Origin: Streptomyces sp. AJS327 | GTDB lineage: Bacteria; Actinomycetota; Actinomycetes; Streptomycetales; Streptomycetaceae | DNA: 64,000 nt | Reading direction: 5' to 3' | Assembly: GCF_013450295.1 (NCBI RefSeq) | Contig: NZ_SKBR01000004.1 | Span: 248,001-312,000 of the forward strand | Shown: in pieces, positions 1 through 8,911 of the stretch | Numbering within the stretch: the first letter of the stretch is position 1 | Layout of the letters: every line of letters starts with the position of its first letter | Translations under genes and position numbers: made by a program | The notes under the pieces: generated by a model | What the model was told of the DNA's origin: nothing | Seen by the model: only the letters and a program-made list of their open reading frames with translations | Databases searched by the model: none

Positions 1-87
1 TCCAGGAAAGGGCGCGCCAGGGCCCTGCGGCAGGGCAACGGTCCCGCCCCGCCGCAGGGCGCTGAGGCGGTCCGGCGAGATGCTCAT
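1..87 (-). CDS. N-terminal fragment, possible cytochrome P450 (BcmD-like)
   Basis: Only the first 29 codons lie in the window; the gene runs off the left edge. It starts at an ATG that overlaps the stop of the preceding oxygenase gene as ATGA, so it belongs to the same operon. The visible end of the peptide, LPQGPGAPFPG, resembles the proline-rich hinge near the start of many P450s. In the known bicyclomycin clusters the fourth gene (bcmD) is a P450, so gene order agrees. A third Fe/2OG oxygenase is the alternative, because the neighbour has a loosely similar N-terminus. Function is inferred from context. Confidence 0.5.
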   Translation of the reverse strand, partial: MSISPDRLSALRRGGTVALPQGPGAPFPG

Positions 88-992
88 GACGTACCGCCTC
101 CGCCCGCGCCGACGGCTTTGGCGATGCCGAAGTCGGCGTGCCGGTCGGACCAGGTCTGCTCGTTGAACTCGCGCAGGAAGTCCTCGGAACCGCGCACGGG
201 CACCGCCGAGCCGTCCTTGCGTACCTGGTAGAGGTCGCCTGTGGCAGGCGGGTTGGCGAAGGCCGCGAAGGAGAAACGGTCCGCTGCTCCCGGGACCAGG
301 GCGCACTGCCGCACCTGGTGCAAAATGGCCCGCACCGGGCGATCGAGGGCTGCGGTGAGCAGTTCGAAGGCGCCGCCGAAGTTCACCACGAAGTAGCCGG
401 GCACAGGGTCGACGGACACCCAGGCGCCGTCGACGGACGCTTCCAGGCCGGGCTCCTCGTTGTAGAGCACGGTCACGAATCCGGTGTCCTTGTGCGGGGC
501 GCAGCCCAGCTTGGCACGCTCCGGCCGGTAGTGGTTCGCCGCGAACCAGTGGGTACCGAGGCCGTCGACGGCGCCACCGGTGATCTCGCTCCACAGCGCG
601 GGTGCGATGCCCAGTTCGGTCATTGCGTCACGCAGCACAAGGAGCGTCAGAACACTCATCTGCTCGGCCATGGTGAGGAGTTCAGGCGGGAAGTGCTTGG
701 CTCGCCCGGGGCCGTCGATGAGCACGTGCTCGGTCTGGAAGTGCTCCCGGTCGAAGTAGACGCCCGGTACGTCCTTGAAACCGCGGTACGCCCGAGTGGC
801 CGTAGGCCCTTCGTCGGGTGCCCGGTGGAACTCGCGGCACAGGCTGATGCCCGGGCCCGGATCGAACCCGGCGGGCATGGCGAGCAGGAAGCAGCCGTCC
901 CGCAGGGCCCGGGACAGGCCGTCGGCGGCGTTGAAGTGTAGGCCGGTTCCCGTCACGGTGGCACGCTGCAGGGTCATTGCGTTGGCGGTCAT
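84..992 (-). CDS. bcmC: Fe(II)/2-oxoglutarate oxygenase, bicyclomycin-type (BcmC-like)
   Basis: A 302-residue non-haem iron oxygenase of the isopenicillin N synthase-like family. The iron triad is visible as H167-x-D169 (PHKDTG) and H225 (ILHQV), and R239-F-S241 is the 2-oxoglutarate-binding RxS motif. The start ATG overlaps the previous stop (ATGA) and its own stop overlaps the next start, so translation is coupled. In the bicyclomycin pathway several such enzymes hydroxylate or rearrange a cyclodipeptide; this would be the second after the synthase. The symbol follows gene order (CDPS, 2OG, 2OG, P450-like), not a direct comparison, so the individual step is unproven. Confidence 0.72.
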   Translation of the reverse strand: MTANAMTLQRATVTGTGLHFNAADGLSRALRDGCFLLAMPAGFDPGPGISLCREFHRAPDEGPTATRAYRGFKDVPGVYFDREHFQTEHVLIDGPGRAKHFPPELLTMAEQMSVLTLLVLRDAMTELGIAPALWSEITGGAVDGLGTHWFAANHYRPERAKLGCAPHKDTGFVTVLYNEEPGLEASVDGAWVSVDPVPGYFVVNFGGAFELLTAALDRPVRAILHQVRQCALVPGAADRFSFAAFANPPATGDLYQVRKDGSAVPVRGSEDFLREFNEQTWSDRHADFGIAKAVGAGGGGTS

Positions 993-2017
993 TGGCGTAC
1001 GCCCTTCGCAGTGGGGCGCTCATCGGGGCGGCTCGGGGCGATGGTGGTGTCCGATCCGTCCGGCGCGTCCGTACCGGCGTAGATCTCGTAGTCGTTCTCG
1101 TCGATGAGTTCGCGCGAGCCGCAGACGCGCTCAAGGCCGCTGCCGTGTAGGTAGCGGTAGATGCCCTCGTCCTCGCCGGGCAGGCAACCGCTGGAGCTGA
1201 AGTGCCCGAAGCTGGACCGGTCGTCCTGTTGGCGGGCGACCCTGTGCATGATGGCGGCCACAGGCATGCGGCTGCCCGCGGTCAGGATCTCCATGGACAG
1301 GCCGAAGTTGACGATGAAGCAGTCCGGGTCTGCCGGGACGGTCTCCCAGTGGTCCTCTCGGCTGACTTCGAGGCCCGGGGCGGTCGTCCGCAGGATGGTG
1401 AGGAACCCGTCGTCCTTGTGGGAGCTGAGCCCGATGTCCTCGTGCGCAGGCCGGTAGTGATTGAACGTCAGGTGATACGAGCCCGCGCACTGCGAGCAAC
1501 CGCCCGTCGCCCGCCGCCAGTCCCCCTCCGGTATGCCCACGGCGGAGAGGATGGAGCACAGAACTTGCCGCGACAGCCGGGTGAGCGACTCGGCCAGGGC
1601 GGTGATCTCTGGCGGATAGGCGGCGGACCAGAACCGGCGTTCGAGGAGGAACTGCTCGATCTGGTTGATCCGCTGGTGGAAGCCGAGCAGCGGATCCCCG
1701 AAGTGGTCGCTGCCGATGTCGCGGAACCGGCCGTACGGCGCCGCGGCCGGACCCTCGAAGAACTGACGCGCAAACGCGTCACCCGCCGACACGTCGAGCT
1801 CGCCCGGAATCTCCAGGAGGAAAACGCCGTCCCGGAATGCCCGGCTGCGCGCCTCAGAACCACCGAAGTCCAGCACCCCGCCTACTGCGCGGGCTCTTTC
1901 GAGGCGTGCTTCGCCGAGTGCGGGAAAGTCGGGCGAACGCTTCTCGTAAACGTCTTGATATATCTTTCCCCGGCGTATTTCGGGGACCAGGTCACGAGCT
2001 TCGACTGTCATGCTCAC
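989..2017 (-). CDS. bcmB: Fe(II)/2-oxoglutarate oxygenase, bicyclomycin-type (BcmB-like)
   Basis: A 342-residue oxygenase of the same family as its downstream neighbour. It has H200-x-D202 (SHKDDG), H258 (IMHRV) and R267-S-S269, which together make a complete iron and co-substrate site. The GTG start overlaps the stop of the cyclodipeptide synthase gene (GTGA); an ATG two codons later is an alternative. Its position directly after the synthase suggests it acts early on the cyclodipeptide. It also has a longer N-terminus (about 60 residues before the catalytic fold) and a charged C-terminal tail. Symbol assigned by gene order. Confidence 0.72.
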   Translation of the reverse strand: MSMTVEARDLVPEIRRGKIYQDVYEKRSPDFPALGEARLERARAVGGVLDFGGSEARSRAFRDGVFLLEIPGELDVSAGDAFARQFFEGPAAAPYGRFRDIGSDHFGDPLLGFHQRINQIEQFLLERRFWSAAYPPEITALAESLTRLSRQVLCSILSAVGIPEGDWRRATGGCSQCAGSYHLTFNHYRPAHEDIGLSSHKDDGFLTILRTTAPGLEVSREDHWETVPADPDCFIVNFGLSMEILTAGSRMPVAAIMHRVARQQDDRSSFGHFSSSGCLPGEDEGIYRYLHGSGLERVCGSRELIDENDYEIYAGTDAPDGSDTTIAPSRPDERPTAKGVRQ

Positions 2018-2760
2018 CGGCCTTTCAGATGAAGGGATACCACCACGAGATCACGCAACTCTTCCGGGGCTCCTGGATGCTCGCCCTTGGCTATCTCGGA
2101 CAGGGTGCTGAACGATCCGGGATACACCATGACTGGCAGCCCCTGCTCTTTGAGGCAGGCGAAGATGGCGAACTCTTCGAGAAAGTACTCGTTGGACATC
2201 CGGATGCGTTTCTCCCATTCGGCCCCGCTGATGCCGTCAGCCCGCTTCCGGTGATAGGCGTGACCGAACGATTCAACCGAGGAACGGAACGCTTCGTCCT
2301 CCTCGAAGAACGCCCGCAACTTGCTGTGGAACTCGGCGTACCTCTCACCTTCCTGAACTTTTGCGCAGGTCAGGAAGGTGAAGTCAGTGCTCTCACGGTA
2401 CTCGTGGAACACCTTCTCCTCGGTCTCCAAAAAGTGCCGGCCGAGCTCCAGCGCCCGTTCCCTGGCGCGGTCGGGGGGCAGTTCCTGAGTCGACTCCAGA
2501 GTGAGCCGATGAATACTGTCGCCGATGAGCACGGTGCATCGTCCGAACCTTCGGGAGATCCACTTGACCATGCTCGTGAGTTTGGGAGTGGTGAAGTTGC
2601 TGTTTTCCAGGCTGACACCGAGAAAACATGTTTCGTACTGCTCGAAGGTGTTCCTGCTCGAATCCGGAGAAACCGAGGCAATCTCTGCCTTGTAGCGCGC
2701 TCTGCGAGTAGGTGCTATCCGGCGTATCGGAGTAGCAATCCCTTGCGCATCTGACGACAT
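2014..2760 (-). CDS. bcmA: Cyclodipeptide synthase (BcmA-like)
   Basis: Cyclodipeptide synthases use two aminoacyl-tRNAs to make a diketopiperazine. The nucleophilic serine sits in FLGVSLENSNF (Ser50 with this start). The conserved Y192-x3-E196 pair (EYFLEE) and Y213-P214 (VYPGS) place it in the XYP subfamily. Length, 248 residues, is normal. I chose the ATG at 2760, preceded by AGGCGGG. A further upstream ATG at 2778 has no ribosome-binding site and would add a rare TTA codon. It heads an operon with two Fe/2OG oxygenases and a probable P450, the gene set known for bicyclomycin, whose synthase makes cyclo(Ile-Leu). Substrate here is inferred. Confidence 0.85.
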   Translation of the reverse strand: MSSDAQGIATPIRRIAPTRRARYKAEIASVSPDSSRNTFEQYETCFLGVSLENSNFTTPKLTSMVKWISRRFGRCTVLIGDSIHRLTLESTQELPPDRARERALELGRHFLETEEKVFHEYRESTDFTFLTCAKVQEGERYAEFHSKLRAFFEEDEAFRSSVESFGHAYHRKRADGISGAEWEKRIRMSNEYFLEEFAIFACLKEQGLPVMVYPGSFSTLSEIAKGEHPGAPEELRDLVVVSLHLKGR

Positions 2761-3575
2761 TAAACCCGCCTGATCCATGAGGGGAGAGGTGCAGGAATGG
2801 CATTCGTCTGCCGCATAAAATTCCTAACAGGAGGTTGAGCCGGAAGCCAAGGCCCCAGAGGGGGATCAGGCCACCCCACCGAGCGACCGCATTTCTCGGG
2901 CGCTTCACTGCGACTGACCAGGGCACTTGATCGGCGCAGGAAGCATGAACCTGGCTGGGCGGTACGGATAGTGACCGCTCGGTCGCGCCATGCACGGTCG
3001 GCGGGTCGTGACGCGAAACCTCTCGACCCGCGGGATGACCAACGCAGGGCGTTCAACTGGGAGTTTGCGGCGCGGAGGTTCGGAGCGCGACTCGCGCAGT
3101 CGAGGGAGAGGAGCGCCCCAATGCGACCGTATGATCACAGTCCGCAGCATTGCCCATGATGGCTGAATGCCTTCTCGCAGCCTGATGAAACGCCATATAC
3201 CAGTAGTTCAGCGCGGATTTCGGTACTCTACCGACCTCTTTCGCTCTCCGGGTCCGAGCAGGGACGGGTTGGCAAGTGCCCGGGGACCAGTTACGGTGAT
3301 CTCGTCCCGACCGCCCGTCGAGGCACGGATCTTGCGTGAGTCATCCACGCAGCGGTCCCGCCGACGTGGCACATCGGACTTCCCGTGGGTAGCCCCTCCA
3401 TCCCGGCCCCACTTCTTCATCCCTCCTCCTTTCCCGCAGCGGCGCTCCGTGTCCAGGAGTGTTCTTCGGCTGCGACCTTCCCCCTCACCACCAGCGTCTC
3501 GTGCCGCCGCACAGCCGTGCGGCGGCAGCAAGAACCACCCCCAGAGAGGCCGACCATGAGGAGAAGTAGGCAGTC
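2761..3575. promoter_or_regulatory. Divergent intergenic region between CDPS operon and exporter
   Basis: About 800 bases separate the leftward cyclodipeptide synthase operon from the rightward exporter gene. No open frame here has a convincing ribosome-binding site or family resemblance. The promoters for both transcripts should lie here, but I could not single out confident -35/-10 boxes. Confidence 0.4.
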
Positions 3576-4994
3576 ATGAGCAAGGGCGCGACCTTGAGGG
3601 ACGGTGTCGGCGGCGCGACGACGCCGCCCTTCGCTACCCGGCGATGGGCACTCCTCGCCATGTCCGTGGGTGTGTTCTGCATCCAGCTCGACTCGTTCGG
3701 CCTGAACCTCGCCCTGCCGCAGATCGGCCGCGACCTGCACGCGGGCGGAGACGGTCTCCAGTGGGTGATCAGTGCGTACCTGCTGTCCACTGGCACGCTG
3801 ATGCTGGGGGCGGGACGGCTCGGCGACCTGTTCGGCCGGCGGCGGCTCCTGGTCGCGGGCCTTGCCGTGTTCGGCGCGGCCTCGCTGATCTGCGCGCTCG
3901 CCCCGACCCTGCCCGTCCTCGTGGGCGCCCGGGTGGCCCAGGGCGCCGGGGCCGCGATGATCATGCCGGTGGGGCTGTCCCTGCTGACCAACGTCTACCC
4001 GGCTGAGCTGCGGGGCCGTGCCACGGGTTGGGCCCTCGGCATCGGCGGGATCGCCACCGCCTGCGGTCCGTTCATCGGCGGCGCCCTGACCGAGTCGGTG
4101 TCCTGGCGTGCCGTGTTCTGGCTCAACGTCCCCCTCGCCGTACTCGGCGCGGTCTGCGCCTCACGTACAGCCGAGAGCTACGACACCAGCGCGCCCCGCA
4201 GCGTCGACTGGAGTGGCCTGGCCGGTGCCACGGCCGCACTCGCCGCGCTCTGCGTCGTCATCGACCGCGGACCTCGCTGGCCGTGGCCCGCCGCGCTGAC
4301 GGGCGTGACCGTAGCGGCAGCCCTGCTGATCCTTTTCGTACGGCGTGAGCGGGCAGCAGCCCATCCACTGGTGGAGCTCAGCCTGTTCCGCAACGGGCCG
4401 TATATGGCGCTCACTTTGGCCGGTGCCGCGGCCAACACCACCACCGTGATGTTCCTGTTCGTCGTACCCCTAACGCTCCAGGGTCAGTGGGACCTCTCGG
4501 TCGTCCTTGCGGGCACCATGTTCCTCGCCCCCGCGCTGGCCATGGCGCTCGCCGGGCCGCTCGCCGGGCGAGTGCCGCCATGGGCCGCGGTACGGCTGAT
4601 GGTGGGCTGCCTGTGCGGGGGAGCGTTGGTTCTGGCATGCCTCACCCGGACCTCCTCCCTCACCTTGTACGTAGCCGTGGCCACCGTGGGCGGCGCGGTC
4701 CTCGGAGCGGCTAACTCACTGACGCTCATCGCCACCCAGGCGGTGATCCGGCCGGAGCGGGCCGGGGAGGCGTCGGGAGTCACCAAGACGGTCATCACCG
4801 TGACCGCCGGCCTCGGCGTCGGCCTGGCCGGGGCCGTCACCGACCAAGACCGCGGGGTGGGTTCGGAAGCAGCCGCCGACACGGCACTGCTGATCACCGC
4901 ATCGGGCTGTCTGGCTGTGTGTGTGGTCCTCGCCGTGTGGAGCAGGCTGCGGGAGGGCATGGTGCGGGCCGAGTCGGGGGAATCGGAGGGATGA
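3576..4994 (+). CDS. bcmH: MFS drug exporter, DHA2 14-helix type (BcmH-like)
   Basis: A 472-residue major facilitator protein of the EmrB/QacA (DHA2) type. It shows the family's loop motif GRLGDLFGRRR after the second helix, WVISAYLLS in helix 2 and a long run of hydrophobic segments compatible with 14 helices. It is transcribed divergently from the cyclodipeptide synthase operon. Bicyclomycin clusters carry one such exporter (bcmH), thought to provide efflux and self-protection. The start ATG follows GAGGAGAAG. Family is firm; assignment to bicyclomycin export rests on context. Confidence 0.75.
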   Translation: MSKGATLRDGVGGATTPPFATRRWALLAMSVGVFCIQLDSFGLNLALPQIGRDLHAGGDGLQWVISAYLLSTGTLMLGAGRLGDLFGRRRLLVAGLAVFGAASLICALAPTLPVLVGARVAQGAGAAMIMPVGLSLLTNVYPAELRGRATGWALGIGGIATACGPFIGGALTESVSWRAVFWLNVPLAVLGAVCASRTAESYDTSAPRSVDWSGLAGATAALAALCVVIDRGPRWPWPAALTGVTVAAALLILFVRRERAAAHPLVELSLFRNGPYMALTLAGAAANTTTVMFLFVVPLTLQGQWDLSVVLAGTMFLAPALAMALAGPLAGRVPPWAAVRLMVGCLCGGALVLACLTRTSSLTLYVAVATVGGAVLGAANSLTLIATQAVIRPERAGEASGVTKTVITVTAGLGVGLAGAVTDQDRGVGSEAAADTALLITASGCLAVCVVLAVWSRLREGMVRAESGESEG

Positions 4995-4995
4995 C

Positions 4996-5415
4996 TCAGT
5001 GCCGCGGACGGTACGTCGCGGAGTCGTCGCTGGATCGGGGAACTCGTAGCCATCGCAGAGATGCTGCAAGCCGTCGGCCGAGGTACCCCGAACTCGCCCT
5101 GCTCCTGGCCGACCGCGCCCATGTCCTCACAGGCATGAACAACCGCCGACGCCCGCTGACCAGCCCGCAGAACCACGGCGCCCCGCCCCGCCCGCACCCG
5201 AGCTGAAGCACGGCGAACGCCATGGCGATCGGGGCAACGGCGGAGCCGGTCCCTGACAGCACCCGAGCCGTGAGGTGCATCCGGATCGCACGGACTGCGA
5301 GCGGCGTGCCCGCCTCCCTGAGCCTGGTTCGTAGCGGTATGCGCGGCAGGGGAGACGAGCCGCCCCGAACCGGCCACCACGGCATGCGCATGATCCAACT
5401 CCGCCCAGCAAGCAC
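4996..5415 (-). pseudogene. Remnant of an MFS transporter N-terminus
   Basis: The leftward frame between about 5197 and 5337 reads like the start of an MFS protein: RTRLREAGTPLAVRA, then an HLTARVLSGTGSAVAPIAM stretch and the beginning of a hydrophobic helix. After that the reading frame loses all family resemblance and no transporter body follows. It is likely a decayed gene left by recombination between the exporter and the Nudix gene. The rest of 4995-5649 shows nothing I can support. Confidence 0.35.
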
Positions 5416-5649
5416 AAGACCCGGTACCAGACCGGTACCGGGAGGGGCGCCAACCCTAGGACAACAGGAAGATCACGTGTTGCTGATGCACCACCACCCA
5501 CCCATCTTCGGTAGCCCCACGGGGGCGCCGAGACCGGTTGGTCGTCTCCGTGCCACCGTCTCTTTGGCGGGGCGGGGCGTGGTGCCGGAGGGGTGTTACC
5601 CGGCCCGGGTGGCGCCTGGTAGTTGGGGGTCCGAGCCGGGTCGTGGAGG

Positions 5650-6150
5650 TTACGTGCTGGTGTGACCCAGTTCGAGCAGGGGCAGGCTGGCGCCGCGATC
5701 GATGGCGTTGAGGGCCTGACGGATACGACGGGTCTGGTACGGCGCGCAGAACTCGTCCAGCTGGTGGGCGTGGACCCAGGCGCATCCGGCCAGTTCGTGG
5801 CGGGCGGTGTCGGGGATTGTCACCGTGTGTGCGTCGTCGGTGGTCAGTGTTCCGCCGTCGAAGACGACGTTGATTCCCTCGGATACTCCGTTCTCGGGAT
5901 TGAAGGGGACGTAGTCGAGCGCGATGAGGTGTGTGAGTTGGCGGATGAGCCCGGTTTCCTCTCGCAGCTCGCGCTGGGCGGCTGTCGTGAGGGTTTCGTC
6001 CTGGTGGGCTCCGCCGCCGGGCAGGATCCAGCGTTTGCCCTCGTAGGTGGGCTTGACCAGCAGGACACGACCGTCGGGGTCACGCACCAGGGTGACGGCC
6101 CCGAAACGCCTGCGGGGCGGTGCCTTGAGGTCAACATCGGCATGAGACAT
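5650..6150 (-). CDS. Nudix hydrolase
   Basis: A 166-residue Nudix protein. The Nudix box GX5EX7REUXEEXGU is complete at residues 46-68 (G46, E52, R60, E61, E64, E65, G67). The family hydrolyses nucleoside diphosphates linked to another group; the substrate cannot be read from the sequence. It lies about 200 bases after the leftward methyltransferase/GNAT block and may be its last gene or a separate unit. Confidence 0.85.
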   Translation of the reverse strand: MSHADVDLKAPPRRRFGAVTLVRDPDGRVLLVKPTYEGKRWILPGGGAHQDETLTTAAQRELREETGLIRQLTHLIALDYVPFNPENGVSEGINVVFDGGTLTTDDAHTVTIPDTARHELAGCAWVHAHQLDEFCAPYQTRRIRQALNAIDRGASLPLLELGHTST

Positions 6151-6351
6151 GGGGGTTGCCTTTCCTCTGAGTGATGTCGCCCCCTTCGTGGGGACATCGT
6201 GCGGGCGAGATGGCAGGGCAGGGAACTCGCCCGGGTCGGCGTCGTCCGCGTCATTCCGGAGGTGCGCGGAACTGAGTTCGGGGAGCCCGTGTGGCGGAGC
6301 GTTCCGGGGGCTGGAGGGCCGTCTCGATGGCGGCCTTCACCGGCCCTGGTT

Positions 6352-7287
6352 CTACTTCTGGGGTGGTCGGTAGCAGTGCAGGATGGCCCGTGGTGTGAGA
6401 CCGAGACGGTGCGTCAACTCGCGCAGTGTGGTGTCGGGTTCGGGAACGATGGCGCGCACGATGTGGGCTCCGGCTTGGTGGGCGGCTTCCAGCGCCCGTC
6501 GGGCGGTGTGGAGTGCGATGGCGGGGCGGTGGTGTGTTTGGGGGTGGAGCAGGAGGTCACCGAGGAGGGCTTCGGCGGGTTCGGCGTGGGGCTGGGTGTG
6601 GGCCAGGGGGTAGACGAGCGCGGCGGCGAGCAGGCGACCGTCCGCCTCGGCGAGGGTGAGACAGGGCGGGTCGAAGCGTTCGTCGGCGGCCCACCTCACC
6701 CCGGCGCCGGTCGCGTTGGGGTCGCCCGGGCGGGCGGCGGCATGGAGCGCGTCGATGCGGGTCAGGTCCTCGCCGGGCCTGGCGGGGCGGATGATCGCGT
6801 CCGGTGGATGGGGGATGGCGGGCAGTGGCAGGGGGGCCTTGAGCAGTACCGCGCCGTGGTCCGCCGTCCAGCCCCGGGTGGTGAGGAAGGCGGTGGCGGC
6901 GGTGCGTTCCTGGGGGATCTCGGCGGTGGTGACGCGCGTGCCGGGAGGTGGCAGGTGGGGGGTGAGGGCGTTGAGCAGGCTGTGTCCGAGACCGTGGCGT
7001 TGGTGGGTGGGGTGTACGAGTGGTCCCCACAGGCGTGCGGTCGCCGTGGGGGAGGCGGGGTGGCGTAGCGCGGCGGCCGCGGCCAGCTCGCCCTGGTGGG
7101 TGCGGATCGTGACCACCAGCGTGGGCGGTGCCAGTGCGGGGGCGGCGAGGCGGGAGCGGACCAGGGCGGGGGTGATGGGCCGCTGGTCGGGCCATCCGTG
7201 CACGCACGCGTATCCCAGTTGGGCGAGTTCCACGTCGAGTTGGGGGTGTGCGGGGTGGTGGGCGAGGTGAGGGGGCTGGTAGGTCAT
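6352..7287 (-). CDS. Tandem GNAT-type acetyltransferase
   Basis: A 311-residue protein with two GNAT-like halves. The first (roughly residues 25-165) contains GPLVHPTHQRHGLGHSLL, close to the acetyl-CoA pyrophosphate loop (Q/R-x-x-G-x-G/A). The second (about 185-311) keeps the fold pattern but a weaker loop. The ATG start at 7287 has GGGAG upstream and overlaps the end of the preceding methyltransferase gene (stop at 7284). The protein is rich in His, Pro and Thr. The acceptor substrate is unknown. It is probably a tailoring enzyme in the same operon as the methyltransferases and the SAHH-like protein upstream. Confidence 0.7.
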   Translation of the reverse strand: MTYQPPHLAHHPAHPQLDVELAQLGYACVHGWPDQRPITPALVRSRLAAPALAPPTLVVTIRTHQGELAAAAALRHPASPTATARLWGPLVHPTHQRHGLGHSLLNALTPHLPPPGTRVTTAEIPQERTAATAFLTTRGWTADHGAVLLKAPLPLPAIPHPPDAIIRPARPGEDLTRIDALHAAARPGDPNATGAGVRWAADERFDPPCLTLAEADGRLLAAALVYPLAHTQPHAEPAEALLGDLLLHPQTHHRPAIALHTARRALEAAHQAGAHIVRAIVPEPDTTLRELTHRLGLTPRAILHCYRPPQK

Positions 7288-8120
7288 GGTGCGCTCCCGT
7301 GGGTGGCGGCGACGCCGACGCTGGTGCTGCCGACCCCGGCGCGTACCGAGGGGGCAAGAGCCAGGGGAAGGCTGTGGGGCGCTTTTCGGGTGTAGGTGCG
7401 CACGTGGGCGAAGTGTGACGCGAAGCTGGAGGTGATCTCTTCCGCGGTGGTGAACGGCGCGGGACGGGAGGGGCGTTCGCGTAGGGAGCGCGCCATCCGG
7501 AGGCGTTGGTGGGGCGGGCCGGGCCAGGTCAGGAGGGCGGTGGCGGCCGTGATCCGCCGCCCGAGGCGGTCGTACTCCAGCACTCCCGCATCGCCGGCGA
7601 CGCGGGTGGTGTACAGCAACATCCCCTGGTCCGCGAGGAGTTGGACGAGGCGGGTGATGGTCTCGGCCCGCTGGCCGGGGGTGGGCAGCAAGGACAGCAG
7701 GCCGTCGGTGAGGATCAGATCGAACGGTGGTACGCAGGTGGCGAGTTGGGGAGCGCGGTCCAGTCGTTCGGTCAGATGGAGACCGCTCCAGTGGGCGTGG
7801 GCGCGTGCCAGGTGAAGAGGGGTGGGGCAGGTGTCGATCAGATGAACCTCCAGGCGGTGCCGGTGCCGGTTCACGAGGCGTTCCAGCGTGACCAGGACGG
7901 TCTCGTCGGCGGCTCCGGCAATCAGCACGCGTAACCGTCCCGTGGATGGTGACCAGTTGGTGAGGGCGGTGCGGTAGAAGCCGGTGTGCCAGGTGGGGTT
8001 GCCCTTGAGACCGGTACGGCGGAAGAAGCGCCACGAGGCGTGGTAGGCGAAGCAGCGCTGGTCGCAGTAGCGCCGGGCGGTGGCCAGGGCGTCGCACGCG
8101 GTGGTGAGCGTCATCGTCAT
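7284..8120 (-). CDS. SAM-dependent methyltransferase-like protein
   Basis: A 278-residue protein with a Rossmann-type methyltransferase layout. LRVLIAGAADE stands where motif I should be, followed by an acidic strand end (LEVHLIDTCP) and FDLILTDGLLSLL as the motif IV strand. The usual GxGxG is degenerate (GAADE), so SAM binding is likely but not certain. The N-terminal 50 residues contain CDQRCFAYHASW with two cysteines. The start ATG overlaps the preceding methyltransferase's stop (ATGA). Role unknown; it belongs to a block of overlapping genes rich in methyltransferases. Confidence 0.6.
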   Translation of the reverse strand: MTMTLTTACDALATARRYCDQRCFAYHASWRFFRRTGLKGNPTWHTGFYRTALTNWSPSTGRLRVLIAGAADETVLVTLERLVNRHRHRLEVHLIDTCPTPLHLARAHAHWSGLHLTERLDRAPQLATCVPPFDLILTDGLLSLLPTPGQRAETITRLVQLLADQGMLLYTTRVAGDAGVLEYDRLGRRITAATALLTWPGPPHQRLRMARSLRERPSRPAPFTTAEEITSSFASHFAHVRTYTRKAPHSLPLALAPSVRAGVGSTSVGVAATHGSAP

Positions 8121-8911
8121 CGCGCTGGCTCCTGGCCCTCTTGTGCGCGGGCGACGATGTGGAAGAGGCGGGCGATCCCGCGGTAGGGGTCGCGGGCGCC
8201 CACCTGCCACTCGGCTTCGAGGATCTGCTCGAACTCGTCCGTGACCGGCTCGTTGCCGAGGTGGTCTGTGAGGATCCGTACGCCGTACCAGCGCAGCTGG
8301 TCTACGTGGTGGTGGGCGAGGTGGCGCGTGACCTCCGCGCGGCTGACGCCACGGCTGGTGGTACCGAGGTTGCCGGTCTCCTCCGCGCTGGTGAGGGCGT
8401 GGAGCACGCCGGGCCAGTCGCGACGCAGACCGCGCCGCATGGCCAGGGCGTCCCTCTCCTTGGCGAGGACGGAGACCAGACCGCCCGGGCGCACGCACCG
8501 GGTCAGGGCGCGCAACAGCGGGGCGGGGTCGTCCACGTACATCAGCACGCCGTGGCACAGCACCACGTCCCAGCCGGTCCCCGCGAGTTCGGCGGCCCGC
8601 TCACCGGGCCCGGTGCGGTAGGTGATGCTGCCGGGCACCCCCTCCGCGTGCGGCGGCCAGGCGGACTGGGCCCGCGCCAGCATCTCCTGGTCCGGATCGA
8701 GGATCAGGAGGTGATGGCCGCGTTCGGCCAGCAGCCGGGCCTGGACACCGGTGCCACCACCGACATCCAAAACTCGCTGGGGAGTTGGGGACATGTGGTG
8801 GGCCAGGGCCCGGTCGACCAGGGCGTGGCGCAGCGCGCCCCGGAGCGTGTCGCTGTGGCGGGTGTAGGAGGGGGCGAGCGGTCCGAGGTCGTGCGTGGTC
8901 CAGTCGTTCAT
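8117..8911 (-). CDS. Class I SAM-dependent methyltransferase
   Basis: A 264-residue methyltransferase with clear motifs: VLDVGGGTGVQARLLAERG (motif I), LLILDPDQEML (acidic residue for the ribose), WDVVLCHGVLMYVDDP (motif IV) and the post-strand RPGGLVSV. The pattern resembles CmoA/UbiE-type small-molecule or tRNA methyltransferases; the true substrate is unknown. It is translationally coupled on both sides (ATGA with the upstream unknown gene, ATGA with the next). Confidence 0.8.
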   Translation of the reverse strand: MNDWTTHDLGPLAPSYTRHSDTLRGALRHALVDRALAHHMSPTPQRVLDVGGGTGVQARLLAERGHHLLILDPDQEMLARAQSAWPPHAEGVPGSITYRTGPGERAAELAGTGWDVVLCHGVLMYVDDPAPLLRALTRCVRPGGLVSVLAKERDALAMRRGLRRDWPGVLHALTSAEETGNLGTTSRGVSRAEVTRHLAHHHVDQLRWYGVRILTDHLGNEPVTDEFEQILEAEWQVGARDPYRGIARLFHIVARAQEGQEPAR

